Source: Streptomyces sp. NBC_00234
GTDB taxonomy: Bacteria > Actinomycetota > Actinomycetes > Streptomycetales > Streptomycetaceae
Assembly: GCF_036195325.1 (NCBI RefSeq)
Contig: NZ_CP108101.1
Location: 3,410,001-3,474,000 of the forward strand
Direction: 5' to 3'
Length of the DNA: 64,000 nt
Part shown: positions 9,128 through 16,853 of the stretch, piece by piece
Layout: each line of letters begins with the position of its first letter
Position numbering within the stretch: the stretch's first letter is position 1
Made by a program: the position numbers and the translations under genes
The notes under the pieces: generated by a model
What the model was told of the DNA's origin: nothing
Databases searched by the model: none
What the model saw: the letters and a program-made list of their open reading frames with translations, nothing else

Positions 9128-10843
9128 CTGACAGTCCACACGCTCAACGAACTCCTGCTCGTCTGCTCACTCGTCCTGCTCGTCGCGGTGGCGGCGGTGC
9201 GCATCTCGTCACGCAGCGGGCTCCCCAGCCTGCTCCTGTACCTCGGCATCGGTGTCGCCATAGGGCAGGACGGCATCTTCGACGTCCAGTTCGACAACGC
9301 CGAACTGACGCAGGTGATCGGCTACGCCGCACTCGTCGTCATCCTCGCCGAGGGCGGTCTGGGCACGAAGTGGAAGGAAATCCGTCCCGCCCTTCCGGCA
9401 GCCGCGGTGCTGTCGACCGTCGGTGTGGGCATCAGCGTGGGTGTCACCGCGGCGGGGGCGCACTACCTCGTCGGCCTGGAGTGGCGGCAGGCGCTGATCA
9501 TCGGTGCGGTCGTCTCGTCCACCGACGCCGCCGCCGTCTTCTCCGTCCTGCGCAAGGTGCCGCTGCCCTCTCGGATCACCGGTGTCCTGGAGGCCGAGTC
9601 CGGCTTCAACGACGCCCCCGTGGTGATCCTCGTGGTGGCGTTCTCCGCCGCCGGCCCCGTGGAGCACTGGTACGTACTGGTCGGCGAGATAGCCCTGGAG
9701 CTGGCGATCGGAGCGGCCATCGGCCTCGCGGTCGGCTGGCTCGGTTCCTTCGGACTCCGTCATGTGGCCCTGCCCGCGTCCGGTCTCTACCCGATCGCCG
9801 TGATGGCCATCGCGGTCTCGGCGTACGCGGCGGGCGCCCTGGCGCACGGCAGTGGATTCCTCGCCGTCTATCTGGCCGCGATGGTCCTCGGCAACTCCAA
9901 GCTGCCGCACTGGCCCGCGACCCGCGGCTTCGCCGACGGGCTCGGCTGGCTGGCCCAGATCGGCATGTTCGTACTGCTCGGCCTGCTGGTCACACCGCAC
10001 GACCTGATCGACGACTTCTGGCCCGCGATGGTGGTGGGCCTGGTCCTCACGGTGGTGGCCCGGCCGCTCTCGGTCTTCGTCAGCCTGGCGCCGTTCCGGC
10101 TGCCGAAACGCGAGAAGTCCCTGATGTCCTGGGCGGGGCTGCGCGGCGCCGTGCCCATCGTCCTCGCGACCATTCCGATGGTCTCCGGGATCGAGGGAAG
10201 CACCAGGGTCTTCAACATCGTCTTCGTCCTCGTCGTGGTCTACACCCTGATCCAGGGACCGACCCTGCCCTGGCTCGCGCGCGCGCTGAAGATCTCGGAC
10301 GATCCCTCCGAGGCCGCGGACCTCGGCATCGAGTCGGCGCCGCTGGAGCGGCTGCGCGGACACCTGCTGTCCGTCGCGATCCCGGCCGAGTCGAAGATGC
10401 ACGGCGTGGAGGTCGGCGAGCTGCGGCTGCCCGCCGGGGCCGCGGTCACCCTCGTGGTCCGGGAGGGCGCGAGCTTCGTGCCGGCACCGTCCACCGTGCT
10501 GCGCCGCCGCGACGAACTTCTGGTAGTGGCGACCGATCCGGTGCGCGACGCGGCCGAGGCGCGACTCCGGGCGGTCGGCGAGGGCGGCAAGCTGGCCGGC
10601 TGGCTGGGCTCCGGCGACGACTCCGGGAGGGGCGGTGGCAGCCCCAGGGCCGGTTCCCGTTCCAGGGCCCGCGGCGGACCGGTGCGGTCCGGGAGGCCGG
10701 CCGGACCGGGGCGCTCCCGCGGATCGACCCGGGCCGGCGGCACGAAGGTGCCCCCGCTGTCGAAGCTGGCGAAGAAGATCGCCAAGGGCCTCGGATCCGT
10801 AGCGGGCGACACGTCGGACGACTCCACGAAGGCGCACCACTGA
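9128..10843 (+). CDS. potassium/proton antiporter (CPA1/CPA2 type)
   Basis: 571 aa if translated from CTG 9128. About 12 membrane helices lie in the first 400 residues, including LSLLLYLGIG-type, AALVVILAEGGL, VVSSTDAAAVFSVL and ESGFNDAPVVILVV, the ESG-ND ion-binding pattern of cation/proton antiporters. A TrkA-C/RCK_C-like regulatory domain (LLSVAIPAESKMHGVEVGEL to LLVVATDPV) and a basic Arg/Gly tail follow. A start at GTG 9188 would cut into the first helix. CTG 9128 restores TVHTLNELLLVCSLVLLVAV and sits 7-8 nt after GGAAGGGACGG, so a CTG start is preferred. Role: cation/pH homeostasis at the membrane. Confidence 0.88.
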   Translation: MTVHTLNELLLVCSLVLLVAVAAVRISSRSGLPSLLLYLGIGVAIGQDGIFDVQFDNAELTQVIGYAALVVILAEGGLGTKWKEIRPALPAAAVLSTVGVGISVGVTAAGAHYLVGLEWRQALIIGAVVSSTDAAAVFSVLRKVPLPSRITGVLEAESGFNDAPVVILVVAFSAAGPVEHWYVLVGEIALELAIGAAIGLAVGWLGSFGLRHVALPASGLYPIAVMAIAVSAYAAGALAHGSGFLAVYLAAMVLGNSKLPHWPATRGFADGLGWLAQIGMFVLLGLLVTPHDLIDDFWPAMVVGLVLTVVARPLSVFVSLAPFRLPKREKSLMSWAGLRGAVPIVLATIPMVSGIEGSTRVFNIVFVLVVVYTLIQGPTLPWLARALKISDDPSEAADLGIESAPLERLRGHLLSVAIPAESKMHGVEVGELRLPAGAAVTLVVREGASFVPAPSTVLRRRDELLVVATDPVRDAAEARLRAVGEGGKLAGWLGSGDDSGRGGGSPRAGSRSRARGGPVRSGRPAGPGRSRGSTRAGGTKVPPLSKLAKKIAKGLGSVAGDTSDDSTKAHH

Positions 10844-10856
10844 TCACAGGTCCAGC

Positions 10857-10896
10857 AGCGGCACCTGTGCGCAATCACAGGCGCACAGGTGCCGCT
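10857..10896 (+). terminator. 16-bp-stem terminator after the antiporter
   Basis: Perfect inverted repeat AGCGGCACCTGTGCGC / GCGCACAGGTGCCGCT with an 8-nt loop, starting 14 bp after the antiporter stop. The gap after it (10897-11134) also holds a direct repeat TGATCGACCA (10919 and 10931) and a short palindrome CTCTGC-N5-GCAGAG (10942-10958) upstream of the next gene. Confidence 0.85.
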
Positions 10897-11134
10897 GCCT
10901 GTAGCATGAAGGAAATCTGATCGACCAACCTGATCGACCACCTCTGCCTGATGCAGAGCTGGCGCGACCGTATGGCGGTCGTGGCGTCCCTTCGCCTCTG
11001 TAGCGAGCCGCCCGGCATCTACCGCAGTTCCGCGCGAAGAGGACAGCTCTCGGCAGCTCCCGCACGAGCCGCGCACGATGCGCGGCGGACGTGCCGCAGG
11101 AGCCAAGCCACCAGGCGGCAGAAAGGCATGGACC

Positions 11135-12415
11135 GTGGCGTCCACGGTCTCCGACCGCCCCGGTTACGGGCAGCTGCTGCGCACCCCTGGTGCGTGGACC
11201 TTCCTCCTCCCGGGCTTCGCCGCACGGCAGCCCTTCGCGATGCTGACCATCGGCATCGTCCTCCTTGTTCAGCACACCACCGGTTCGTACGGCAGCGCGG
11301 GCGCCGTGGCGGCCGTCTCCGGCGTCTCCATGGCGCTGTTCGCACCGCAGGGCGGCAAGCTCGCCGACCGCTTCGGCCAGCGCGCCGTACTGCTGCCCGG
11401 TGTCGTGGTGCACGCAGCGTCCGTGGGGGCGCTGACGGCACTCGCGCTGGCCGACGCGCCCCTGTGGGCACTGTTCGCCGCGGCCGTGCCCACCGGTGCC
11501 TCCATCCCGCAGGTCGGGCCGATGGTCCGGGCCCGCTGGGCCGCCGTCCTGGGGGCCGCGCCCGGCCGCCCCGCCTCCCCGCTGATGGCCACGGCCGCGG
11601 CCTTCGAGTCGGTCACGGACGAGTTCACGTTCGTCGTCGGGCCGGTGCTCGCCACCGCGCTCTGCACCGGCGTGCACCCGGCGGCCGGCCTGGTCACGGA
11701 AGCCGCGCTGACCCTGGTCGGCGGCCTGCTCTTCGCGGCCCAGCGCTCCACCCAGCCCGCCCCGCGCGGCGCCGCCACCGCCGCGGCCCCGCACCGGTCC
11801 GCGCTCTCCGTACCCGGCGTCCGGGTGCTCGCCATCACCTTCCTCGGGATCGGCGCGGTCTTCGGCGGAATGCAGGTCTCGCTGACGGCGTTCTCCGAGG
11901 AGATCGGCCGTCCCGGAATGAACGGTCTGCTGTACGGGATCTTCGCCGCCGGCAACATGCTGGCCGGAATCGCGTGCGGCGCCATCGCCTGGAAGAGCAG
12001 CCCCAGGCGTCGGCTGATCGTCGGCTACGTGGCCCTGACGCTGACCGCGTCCGGGCTGTGGGCCGTGCACTCCGTGCCGCTGCTCGCCGGGCTCGGTCTG
12101 CTCGTCGGGCTGTCCATCGCACCGGCGCTGATCAGCGGATACACGCTGGTCGACGCGCTGGTTCCGGCCTCGGCACGGACCGAGGCGTTCACCTGGCTGA
12201 CGGGCGCGGTCGCGCTCGGCCAGGCGGCAGCGGTGACCGTGGCCGGACAGCTCGCCGACCGCCACGGCGCGAGCACCGGATTCGTGGTGCCGCTGGTGGG
12301 GACCGTACTGGCGCTGGCAACGCTGCTGGCGCTGCGTTCACGGCTCACCCCGAAAGCCGCCGGACGTCTGGTGGCACGTGGTGTCGGTCACCGCGAGCCG
12401 GTCACGGTGGACTGA
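11135..12415 (+). CDS. MFS transporter
   Basis: 426 aa with 12 predicted helices. The loop 2-3 signature reads APQGGKLADRFGQRAVLLPG (the MFS motif A region), and the second half begins at LAITFLGIGAVFGGMQVSL. Streptomyces proteins of this type are putative small-molecule exporters; the substrate is unknown. GTG 11135 is preceded by GAAAGG; an upstream in-frame ATG at 11078 would add 19 non-hydrophobic residues. It stands alone, with a terminator before it and the FmdB gene's own promoter overlapping its end. Confidence 0.85.
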   Translation: MASTVSDRPGYGQLLRTPGAWTFLLPGFAARQPFAMLTIGIVLLVQHTTGSYGSAGAVAAVSGVSMALFAPQGGKLADRFGQRAVLLPGVVVHAASVGALTALALADAPLWALFAAAVPTGASIPQVGPMVRARWAAVLGAAPGRPASPLMATAAAFESVTDEFTFVVGPVLATALCTGVHPAAGLVTEAALTLVGGLLFAAQRSTQPAPRGAATAAAPHRSALSVPGVRVLAITFLGIGAVFGGMQVSLTAFSEEIGRPGMNGLLYGIFAAGNMLAGIACGAIAWKSSPRRRLIVGYVALTLTASGLWAVHSVPLLAGLGLLVGLSIAPALISGYTLVDALVPASARTEAFTWLTGAVALGQAAAVTVAGQLADRHGASTGFVVPLVGTVLALATLLALRSRLTPKAAGRLVARGVGHREPVTVD

Positions 12416-12436
12416 TCGAGCGGAATACGTCAGTAT
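12408..12436 (+). promoter_or_regulatory. sigma-70-type promoter of the FmdB gene
   Basis: TGGACT (12408-12413), 17-bp spacer, CAGTAT (12431-12436). The predicted start site is near 12443, directly before a CIRCE-like element, so a repressor there would block initiation or clearance. The -35 overlaps the stop codon of the MFS gene. Confidence 0.55.
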
Positions 12437-12445
12437 GGAGCGTCG

Positions 12446-12472
12446 TTAGCACTCATTGAGTGAGAGTGCCAG
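12446..12472. promoter_or_regulatory. CIRCE-like HrcA operator
   Basis: TTAGCACTC - 9 nt - GAGTGCCAG. The canonical CIRCE is TTAGCACTC-N9-GAGTGCTAA. The left arm is perfect, the spacer is exactly nine, and the right arm matches at seven of nine. HrcA-CIRCE represses groESL and groEL in Streptomyces. The element lies between a -10 and the ribosome site of the FmdB gene. Confidence 0.75.
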
Positions 12473-12481
12473 GAGGAGCAA

Positions 12482-12826
12482 GTGCCGACCTATCAGTACC
12501 AGTGCACCGAATGCGGCGAGGGCCTCGAGGCGGTGCAGAAGTTCACCGATGATGCCCTGACCGTGTGCCCGAACTGCGAGGGACGCCTGAAGAAGGTGTT
12601 CTCGGCGGTCGGCATCGTCTTCAAGGGTTCCGGTTTCTACCGGAACGACAGCCGTGGCTCGTCGTCGAGCAGCACGCCGGCTTCGTCGCCCTCGAAGGCA
12701 TCCGATTCCGCTTCGTCCTCGACGAGTTCGGACTCGAAGTCGACGGCGTCTTCGTCGTCCTCTTCCTCGTCGTCCGCGTCGGCTTCGTCCGCACCGGCTT
12801 CGTCGAGTGGTACGTCGGCGGCCTGA
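12482..12826 (+). CDS. FmdB-family zinc ribbon protein
   Basis: 114 aa. Residues 1-60 are the FmdB/CxxC zinc ribbon: MPTYQYQCTECGEGLEAVQK with CxxC, then CPNCEG and the end KVFSAVGIVFKGSGFYRND. The rest is a Ser-rich tail (over 30 Ser among about 55 residues). The molecular function is unknown; the name comes from methylotroph genes near formamidase. GTG 12482 has a strong AGGAGGAGCA site. A CIRCE-like operator overlaps the 5' leader, which suggests heat-shock or chaperone-linked control. The gene is monocistronic, with a terminator 27 bp after its stop. Confidence 0.9.
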   Translation: MPTYQYQCTECGEGLEAVQKFTDDALTVCPNCEGRLKKVFSAVGIVFKGSGFYRNDSRGSSSSSTPASSPSKASDSASSSTSSDSKSTASSSSSSSSSASASSAPASSSGTSAA

Positions 12827-12852
12827 GCCCTCGTACGGACATACTTCAACGA

Positions 12853-12882
12853 GACCCCGCCGATCATTGGATCGGCGGGGTC
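12853..12882 (+). terminator. terminator after the FmdB gene
   Basis: Perfect 12-bp stem GACCCCGCCGAT / ATCGGCGGGGTC with a 6-nt loop, followed by CTCGTGTT. It separates the FmdB gene from mtnP. Confidence 0.85.
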
Positions 12883-12914
12883 CTCGTGTTGCGCGCAGGG
12901 CCTAGTGTGACCAC

Positions 12915-13835
12915 ATGGTTAACGCAGAAGCGGGTGCAGAAGCAGGGGCAGGGAACGCGCAGGACGCGTTGTCGGGCGGGGCTTCGCCGGGTGGCGCTTC
13001 GTCGGGTGGCGCGGACATCGGTGTGATCGGCGGTTCGGGGCTGTACTCCTTCATGGAGGACGTCACCGAGGTCCGTGTGGACACTCCGTACGGGCCGCCC
13101 AGCGACTCGGTCTTCCTGGGCGAGGTCGCCGGACGCCGTGTCGCGTTCCTGCCCCGCCACGGACGCGGCCATCACCTGCCGCCGCACCGCATCAACTACC
13201 GGGCCAACCTGTGGGCCCTCCGCTCGGTCGGGGTGCGCCAGGTGCTCGGCCCGTGCGCGGTCGGCGGACTGCGGCCCGAGTACGGGCCGGGGACGCTGCT
13301 CGTGCCGGACCAGCTGGTGGAGCGCACCAAGGCCCGCGCGCAGACGTACTACGACGGTGAGGTGCGGGCCGACGGCGTGCAGCCGAATGTCGCGCACCTC
13401 GGCTTCGCCGATCCGTACTGCCCCCACGGCCGCAAGGCCGCCCTCGCCGCGGCACGCGGGCGCGACTGGGACGCCGTGGACGGCGGCACGCTGGTCGTCG
13501 TCGAGGGACCGCGCTTCTCGACCCGGGCGGAGTCGCGCTTCCACGCGGCGATGGGCTGGTCGGTGGTCGGGATGACCGGGCACCCGGAAGCCGTGCTCGC
13601 CCGCGAACTGGCGCTCTGCTACACGACGCTGACGCTGGTGACGGACCTGGACGCGGGCGCCGAGGCCGGCGAGGGCGTCTCGCACGGTGACGTGCTGAAG
13701 GTGTTCGCCGCCAATGTGGACCGGCTGCGGTCGGTGCTGTTCGACGCGGTGGCCGCGCTGCCGGAGACGGCGGACCGCGACTGTGCCTGCGCGCACGCGC
13801 TGGACGGGATCGACACGGGGATCGAGCTGCCGTAG
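12915..13835 (+). CDS. mtnP: S-methyl-5'-thioadenosine phosphorylase
   Basis: 306 aa. The PNP/MTAP fold begins at residue 35 (IGVIGGSGLYSFMED) and contains FLPRHGRGHHLPPHRINYRANLWAL, the purine/ribose region VVVEGPRFSTRAESRFHAAMGW and VVGMTGHPEAVLARELALCY. It phosphorolyses methylthioadenosine from polyamine or homoserine-lactone-type reactions to adenine and methylthioribose-1-phosphate. Odd point: residues 1-34 are an Ala/Gly/Ser-rich extension with a GGASPGGASSGGA repeat not needed for the fold, so translation might begin later in vivo. ATG 12915 is the most upstream start after the terminator. Confidence 0.88.
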   Translation: MVNAEAGAEAGAGNAQDALSGGASPGGASSGGADIGVIGGSGLYSFMEDVTEVRVDTPYGPPSDSVFLGEVAGRRVAFLPRHGRGHHLPPHRINYRANLWALRSVGVRQVLGPCAVGGLRPEYGPGTLLVPDQLVERTKARAQTYYDGEVRADGVQPNVAHLGFADPYCPHGRKAALAAARGRDWDAVDGGTLVVVEGPRFSTRAESRFHAAMGWSVVGMTGHPEAVLARELALCYTTLTLVTDLDAGAEAGEGVSHGDVLKVFAANVDRLRSVLFDAVAALPETADRDCACAHALDGIDTGIELP

Positions 13836-13841
13836 GACGAG

Positions 13842-13873
13842 GGCCGGGACACTCCTTCGGGAGGGGTCCGGCC
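13842..13873 (+). terminator. imperfect hairpin with TTCG loop after mtnP
   Basis: GGCCGGGACACTCC - TTCG - GGAGGGGTCCGGCC pairs at 11 of 14 positions, 6 bp after the mtnP stop. The UUCG tetraloop supports a real RNA hairpin. Confidence 0.6.
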
Positions 13874-13914
13874 GCTTCCCCCGTGCCCCGTGGGGCGCGT
13901 GTGGGTGTCGGAGA

Positions 13915-13942
13915 TTTCCACAGGCTGTGCGCTGTCCACAGG
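13915..13942 (+). promoter_or_regulatory. two DnaA-box-like sites
   Basis: ATTTCCACAGG and CTGTCCACAGG repeat the core TCCACAGG 18 bp apart in the same orientation. The Streptomyces DnaA box is close to TTGTCCACA. They lie in the 234-bp gap between mtnP and the CpaB-type gene, not at an origin. The rest of this gap shows no clear promoter. Confidence 0.35.
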
Positions 13943-14069
13943 GCCCAGCGGGATCTTCTCGGACGGTGGATCGTGAGGGGAGTTCGGCGGGGCGGCCCGC
14001 CGGGCTCCCTTCGTTGTTCTTCCCTCCGGATGTCCCGCGCGGACGTCCCTCGCGGCAGGTGGTGCAGCC

Positions 14070-14741
14070 ATGTCCCCGTCCACACCCGATGTACGAACGC
14101 CAGGGCTTCCGGCGTCCGACGCACGGCCCCATGCACGGCACCCGTGGTCTCCGGTCTCGGCCCCCGCGCCGTGCGGGGTGCCTCCGTTCGCACCGCTGCG
14201 GGTGCGCGGAGGCGCCGCGCACCGGCTGCGGCGGGCGATGCGGAGACAGCGCCGCGCGATGGCGGCGGGGCTCGCGCTGACGGCTGCGGCGCTGGCCGCG
14301 TCGGGCCTGGCCGCTTCGGGGCCGGGCACGACGGATCGGGCCGCCGCGGGTCCGGCGGCTTCGGGGCGGGGCGGCGGGGCGGGGCCGGCTGCCGGGACCG
14401 GGGCTGCGGAGGAGGCGGCGCGGGCCGTGCACCTGGTGTCGGCGCCGGTCCGGATCGCGGATGCGGCGACGGTCCGGCTGCTGCGGCCCGGCGACCGCGT
14501 CGATGTGATCGTCGCGGACGACGCGGACTCCGATGCGCGCGTGGTGGCGAAAGGGGTGCGGGTGGCAGCCGTGCCGCGCGGCCCGGCGGAGGACGGACCG
14601 GGGTCCGCGCACCTGGCCGGCGGACCGGACCCGTCGGCCGGCGCGCTCGTCGTGCTCTCGGTGGAGCGTGAGACCGCCACGGCCCTGGCCGGTGCCGGGG
14701 TGTCGGGACGACTGGCCGTGGCGGTGACCCATGGGCACTGA
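14070..14741 (+). CDS. RcpC/CpaB (SAF-domain) family protein
   Basis: 223 aa. A basic leader (RLRRAMRRQRRAM) precedes a hydrophobic Ala-rich segment (AAGLALTAAALAASGLAAS) at about residues 70-90, which should anchor it. After a Gly/Ala linker comes the beta-rich domain AAEEAARAVHLVSAPVRIADAATVRLLRPGDRVDVIVADDADSD, the pattern of CpaB/RcpC periplasmic domains of Flp/Tad pili. No pilin, ATPase or TadB/C gene is nearby, so a pilus role is only a family inference. MscL lies about 110 bp downstream on the same strand, with its own promoter. Confidence 0.75.
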   Translation: MSPSTPDVRTPGLPASDARPHARHPWSPVSAPAPCGVPPFAPLRVRGGAAHRLRRAMRRQRRAMAAGLALTAAALAASGLAASGPGTTDRAAAGPAASGRGGGAGPAAGTGAAEEAARAVHLVSAPVRIADAATVRLLRPGDRVDVIVADDADSDARVVAKGVRVAAVPRGPAEDGPGSAHLAGGPDPSAGALVVLSVERETATALAGAGVSGRLAVAVTHGH

Positions 14742-14774
14742 CGTTCCATCACGTCACCTGTTGGAAGAGATGAA

Positions 14775-14806
14775 TTGGACAGTGCCGCATTCCGGCGCCT
14801 TAGGTT
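14775..14806 (+). promoter_or_regulatory. possible promoter of mscL
   Basis: TTGGAC (14775-14780) and TAGGTT (14801-14806) or TTAGGT one base earlier; spacing 19-20, longer than ideal. This is the best match in the gap before mscL. Confidence 0.35.
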
Positions 14807-14854
14807 GCGGAGCGGTTTGCTCCCCTTACGGCACCTATGAAGGACATCTCCGTC

Positions 14855-15373
14855 GTGAACGAGAAGAATGTCAGTCTCTTCGAAGGCTTCAAAGCCTTTC
14901 TGACGCGCGGCAATGTCATCGATCTGGCGGTTGCCGTCGTCATCGGCGCGGCGTTCACCCATGTGGTGAACGCGGTCGTCACGGGCCTCATCAACCCCCT
15001 GGTCGGCGCGTTCGGCTCTCAGGGCCTGGAGGACTACACGTTCTGCCTGAAGGGCCCCTGCACCACGAATCCGGAGGCGGGCGAGACGGAGGGCATCGAG
15101 ATCCTGTGGGGGTCGGTGCTCAGCGCGACGCTGAGTTTCCTGATCACGGCCGCCGTCGTCTACTTCCTCGTGGTCATGCCGATGGCGAAGTACCTCGCAC
15201 GGAGGGCGGCCAGGCAGGCCGCCAAGGACGGCGTGCAGGAGACCCTGGAGATCAGCGAGCTGGAGGTGCTGAAGGAGATCCGGGACGCGCTCCTCGCGCA
15301 GCGCGGCAGCGGCTACGGCGGGGCGTCGGGCGGTACGGGCGACACGGCCCCCGGCAGGGGTACCGACGCGTAG
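14855..15373 (+). CDS. mscL: MscL, large-conductance mechanosensitive channel
   Basis: 172 aa from GTG 14855. SLFEGFKAFLTRGNVIDLAVAVVIGAAF is the amphipathic S1 helix and TM1 with the gate glycines. A periplasmic loop has a Cys pair (FCLKGPC), then TM2 (SFLITAAVVYFLVVMP) and a C-terminal amphipathic bundle (LEISELEVLKEIRDALL). The channel opens under membrane tension to release solutes on hypo-osmotic shock. E. coli MscL is 136 aa; the extra length here is a longer loop and a Gly-rich tail. GTG 14855 follows GAAGGAC at good spacing, unlike ATG 14837. Confidence 0.93.
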   Translation: MNEKNVSLFEGFKAFLTRGNVIDLAVAVVIGAAFTHVVNAVVTGLINPLVGAFGSQGLEDYTFCLKGPCTTNPEAGETEGIEILWGSVLSATLSFLITAAVVYFLVVMPMAKYLARRAARQAAKDGVQETLEISELEVLKEIRDALLAQRGSGYGGASGGTGDTAPGRGTDA

Positions 15374-15429
15374 TACGGCGGCCGGCGCCCCCCGCTGCGA
15401 AGGAACGGGGAAGGGTGCGGCGGCGGGGC

Positions 15430-15657
15430 TCAGATGTGGTGGGGAGGCTTCTCGTCGAGGAAGCGCGCCAGATCCGCGGCGCTGCCGCCGCTCGGAGTCC
15501 GCTCACCCCACCCCCGGTCCGTGTCGTCCGAGGACTGCTGGTCCAACGGATCGTCGAAGACGAGAGCCGGCTTCGGCTGGGACGCCTGCGACGGCGGCTG
15601 CTCCTGCGGCTGCTGCGGCTTCGAATCTCGCGGTCCGTGGGCGGGGGCGGTGCTCAT
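15430..15657 (-). CDS. small conserved hypothetical protein
   Basis: 75 aa, hydrophilic, Gln/Pro-rich in the first half (KPQQPQEQPPSQASQPKPALVF). The conserved-looking end reads GSAADLARFLDEKPPHHI. No signal peptide or membrane segment. It is last in the leftward series that starts with the redox module, 21 bp after the preceding gene, so it may share its transcript. Function unknown. The start is ATG 15657. Confidence 0.65.
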   Translation of the reverse strand: MSTAPAHGPRDSKPQQPQEQPPSQASQPKPALVFDDPLDQQSSDDTDRGWGERTPSGGSAADLARFLDEKPPHHI

Positions 15658-15678
15658 GCCTCCAGGATACGGCGGTGG

Positions 15679-16083
15679 TCAACGGTCCTTCGGGTCGAGC
15701 AGCCACAGCCCGAGCACCACGAGGAACGAGAGGCAGAGAAAGCCGGCACCCCACCACGCGGTACCGGTGTTGCCCTCCATCCACTCGTCGACGACGACCG
15801 TCAGGCCCCAGAGCTGGCCGATGACCACGGTCATGGCGAGGGCGAGGCGGGCGGTCAGCTTCGCCGAGCGCTCGGGTTCCTGGTCGGTCCCGGCGCCCGG
15901 TCCGGGGCCGGTGCGACGGATGCGGGAGTCGCCGTAACCGCTGGTGGGGCGGATCTGCGGATACCGCTCGTGGACGGGCCGGTTCAGCTCCGGACGGGCG
16001 CTGCCCGGGTGGTATTCCGGGTACCGCGACCCCTGCGGTGGTTGTGGGCTCTGTGGGTCGGGGGGCTGGTGGGGTTCGGTCAT
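15679..16083 (-). CDS. small two-helix membrane protein
   Basis: 134 aa. The first 75 residues are Pro/Arg-rich and soluble (MTEPHQPPDPQSPQPPQGS...). Two hydrophobic segments follow (LALAMTVVIGQLWGLTVVV and WWGAGFLCLSFLVVLGLWLL) separated by DEWMEGNTGT. It overlaps the Rieske gene by 4 bp (ATGA), so it is translationally coupled to the redox module and could be an accessory membrane subunit. I do not recognise the family. Confidence 0.8.
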   Translation of the reverse strand: MTEPHQPPDPQSPQPPQGSRYPEYHPGSARPELNRPVHERYPQIRPTSGYGDSRIRRTGPGPGAGTDQEPERSAKLTARLALAMTVVIGQLWGLTVVVDEWMEGNTGTAWWGAGFLCLSFLVVLGLWLLDPKDR

Positions 16084-16853
16084 GTCGTCCGCCTGCCAGA
16101 GGTGTCGGCTTCGGTGGCGTTCGTACGGGGCGGCGCGGCGTTCCGGGTGCCGGGTCCGGTCCGGGCGCCGGATCCGGTCCGGGCGCCGGGTCCGGACGGC
16201 GCGGCCTTCTGTGGCGCCTCGGCGCCGCCGCCGGTGCCCGGACAGCCGATACGGGTGGCGAGGCCGGGGTCCTCCTTGCCGATCTGGCGGCACAGACCGT
16301 CCTCGATACTTTCGCCGGAGCGGGTCGTGGCGATGGCCCACACGCTTCCGTCGGACCGCTCGGTGAGCACCACCTTGGGCAGTCCGCGCGGCGGCGGACC
16401 GGCGGTGACCTCTCCGGTCCTGGCGTCGAAGACGCCTTCGTGGCAGGGGCAGTACAGCTCGCCCTCGGTACCCCGGTCCTTGCGCCAGAGCACGGCGCAG
16501 GCGAGATGGGTGCAGATCGCGGAGTAGCCGACGAGCGTGCCGTCGTCGAGCCGTACGGCGACCGCCCGGTCCTCGTCCCCCGGATAGCGGAAGGCGACGG
16601 ACTCGCCGGGCAGGAGCTGCCGGGTCACCTGCTTCGCGCCGGGCGTCTTGCCGTCGGCCTCGTCACCGTGGCGGTGCAGGATGCCTCCGGCCACTCCGAG
16701 CCCGCCGATCGCGAGGCCGCCGGACACGGTGGTGACGATCCGCAGGTAGTCGCGCCGGGTGGTGAGGGAGTCGGCGGCGATCCTGTCGTGCAGGGCGTCC
16801 CGCTCGTCCCCGGTGCCCCGGTCGCCTCCGGGCTGCTGGTCGGTGACGCTCAT
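16080..16853 (-). CDS. Rieske [2Fe-2S] protein
   Basis: 257 aa. A Tat-like N-terminal region (TTRRDYLRIVTTVSGGLAIGGLGVAGGIL) gives one membrane segment near residue 40. The Rieske fold carries ICTHLACAV (Cys, His) and YCPCHEGVFD (Cys, His), the four cluster ligands, then GPPPRGLPKVVLTE. The C-terminal third is a Gly/Ala/Arg linker of low complexity. It overlaps both neighbours by 4 bp, so it is a subunit of the module with the ferredoxin, molybdopterin enzyme and cytochrome-like protein. The likely role is electron transfer at the outer face. Confidence 0.9.
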   Translation of the reverse strand: MSVTDQQPGGDRGTGDERDALHDRIAADSLTTRRDYLRIVTTVSGGLAIGGLGVAGGILHRHGDEADGKTPGAKQVTRQLLPGESVAFRYPGDEDRAVAVRLDDGTLVGYSAICTHLACAVLWRKDRGTEGELYCPCHEGVFDARTGEVTAGPPPRGLPKVVLTERSDGSVWAIATTRSGESIEDGLCRQIGKEDPGLATRIGCPGTGGGAEAPQKAAPSGPGARTGSGARTGPGTRNAAPPRTNATEADTSGRRTT

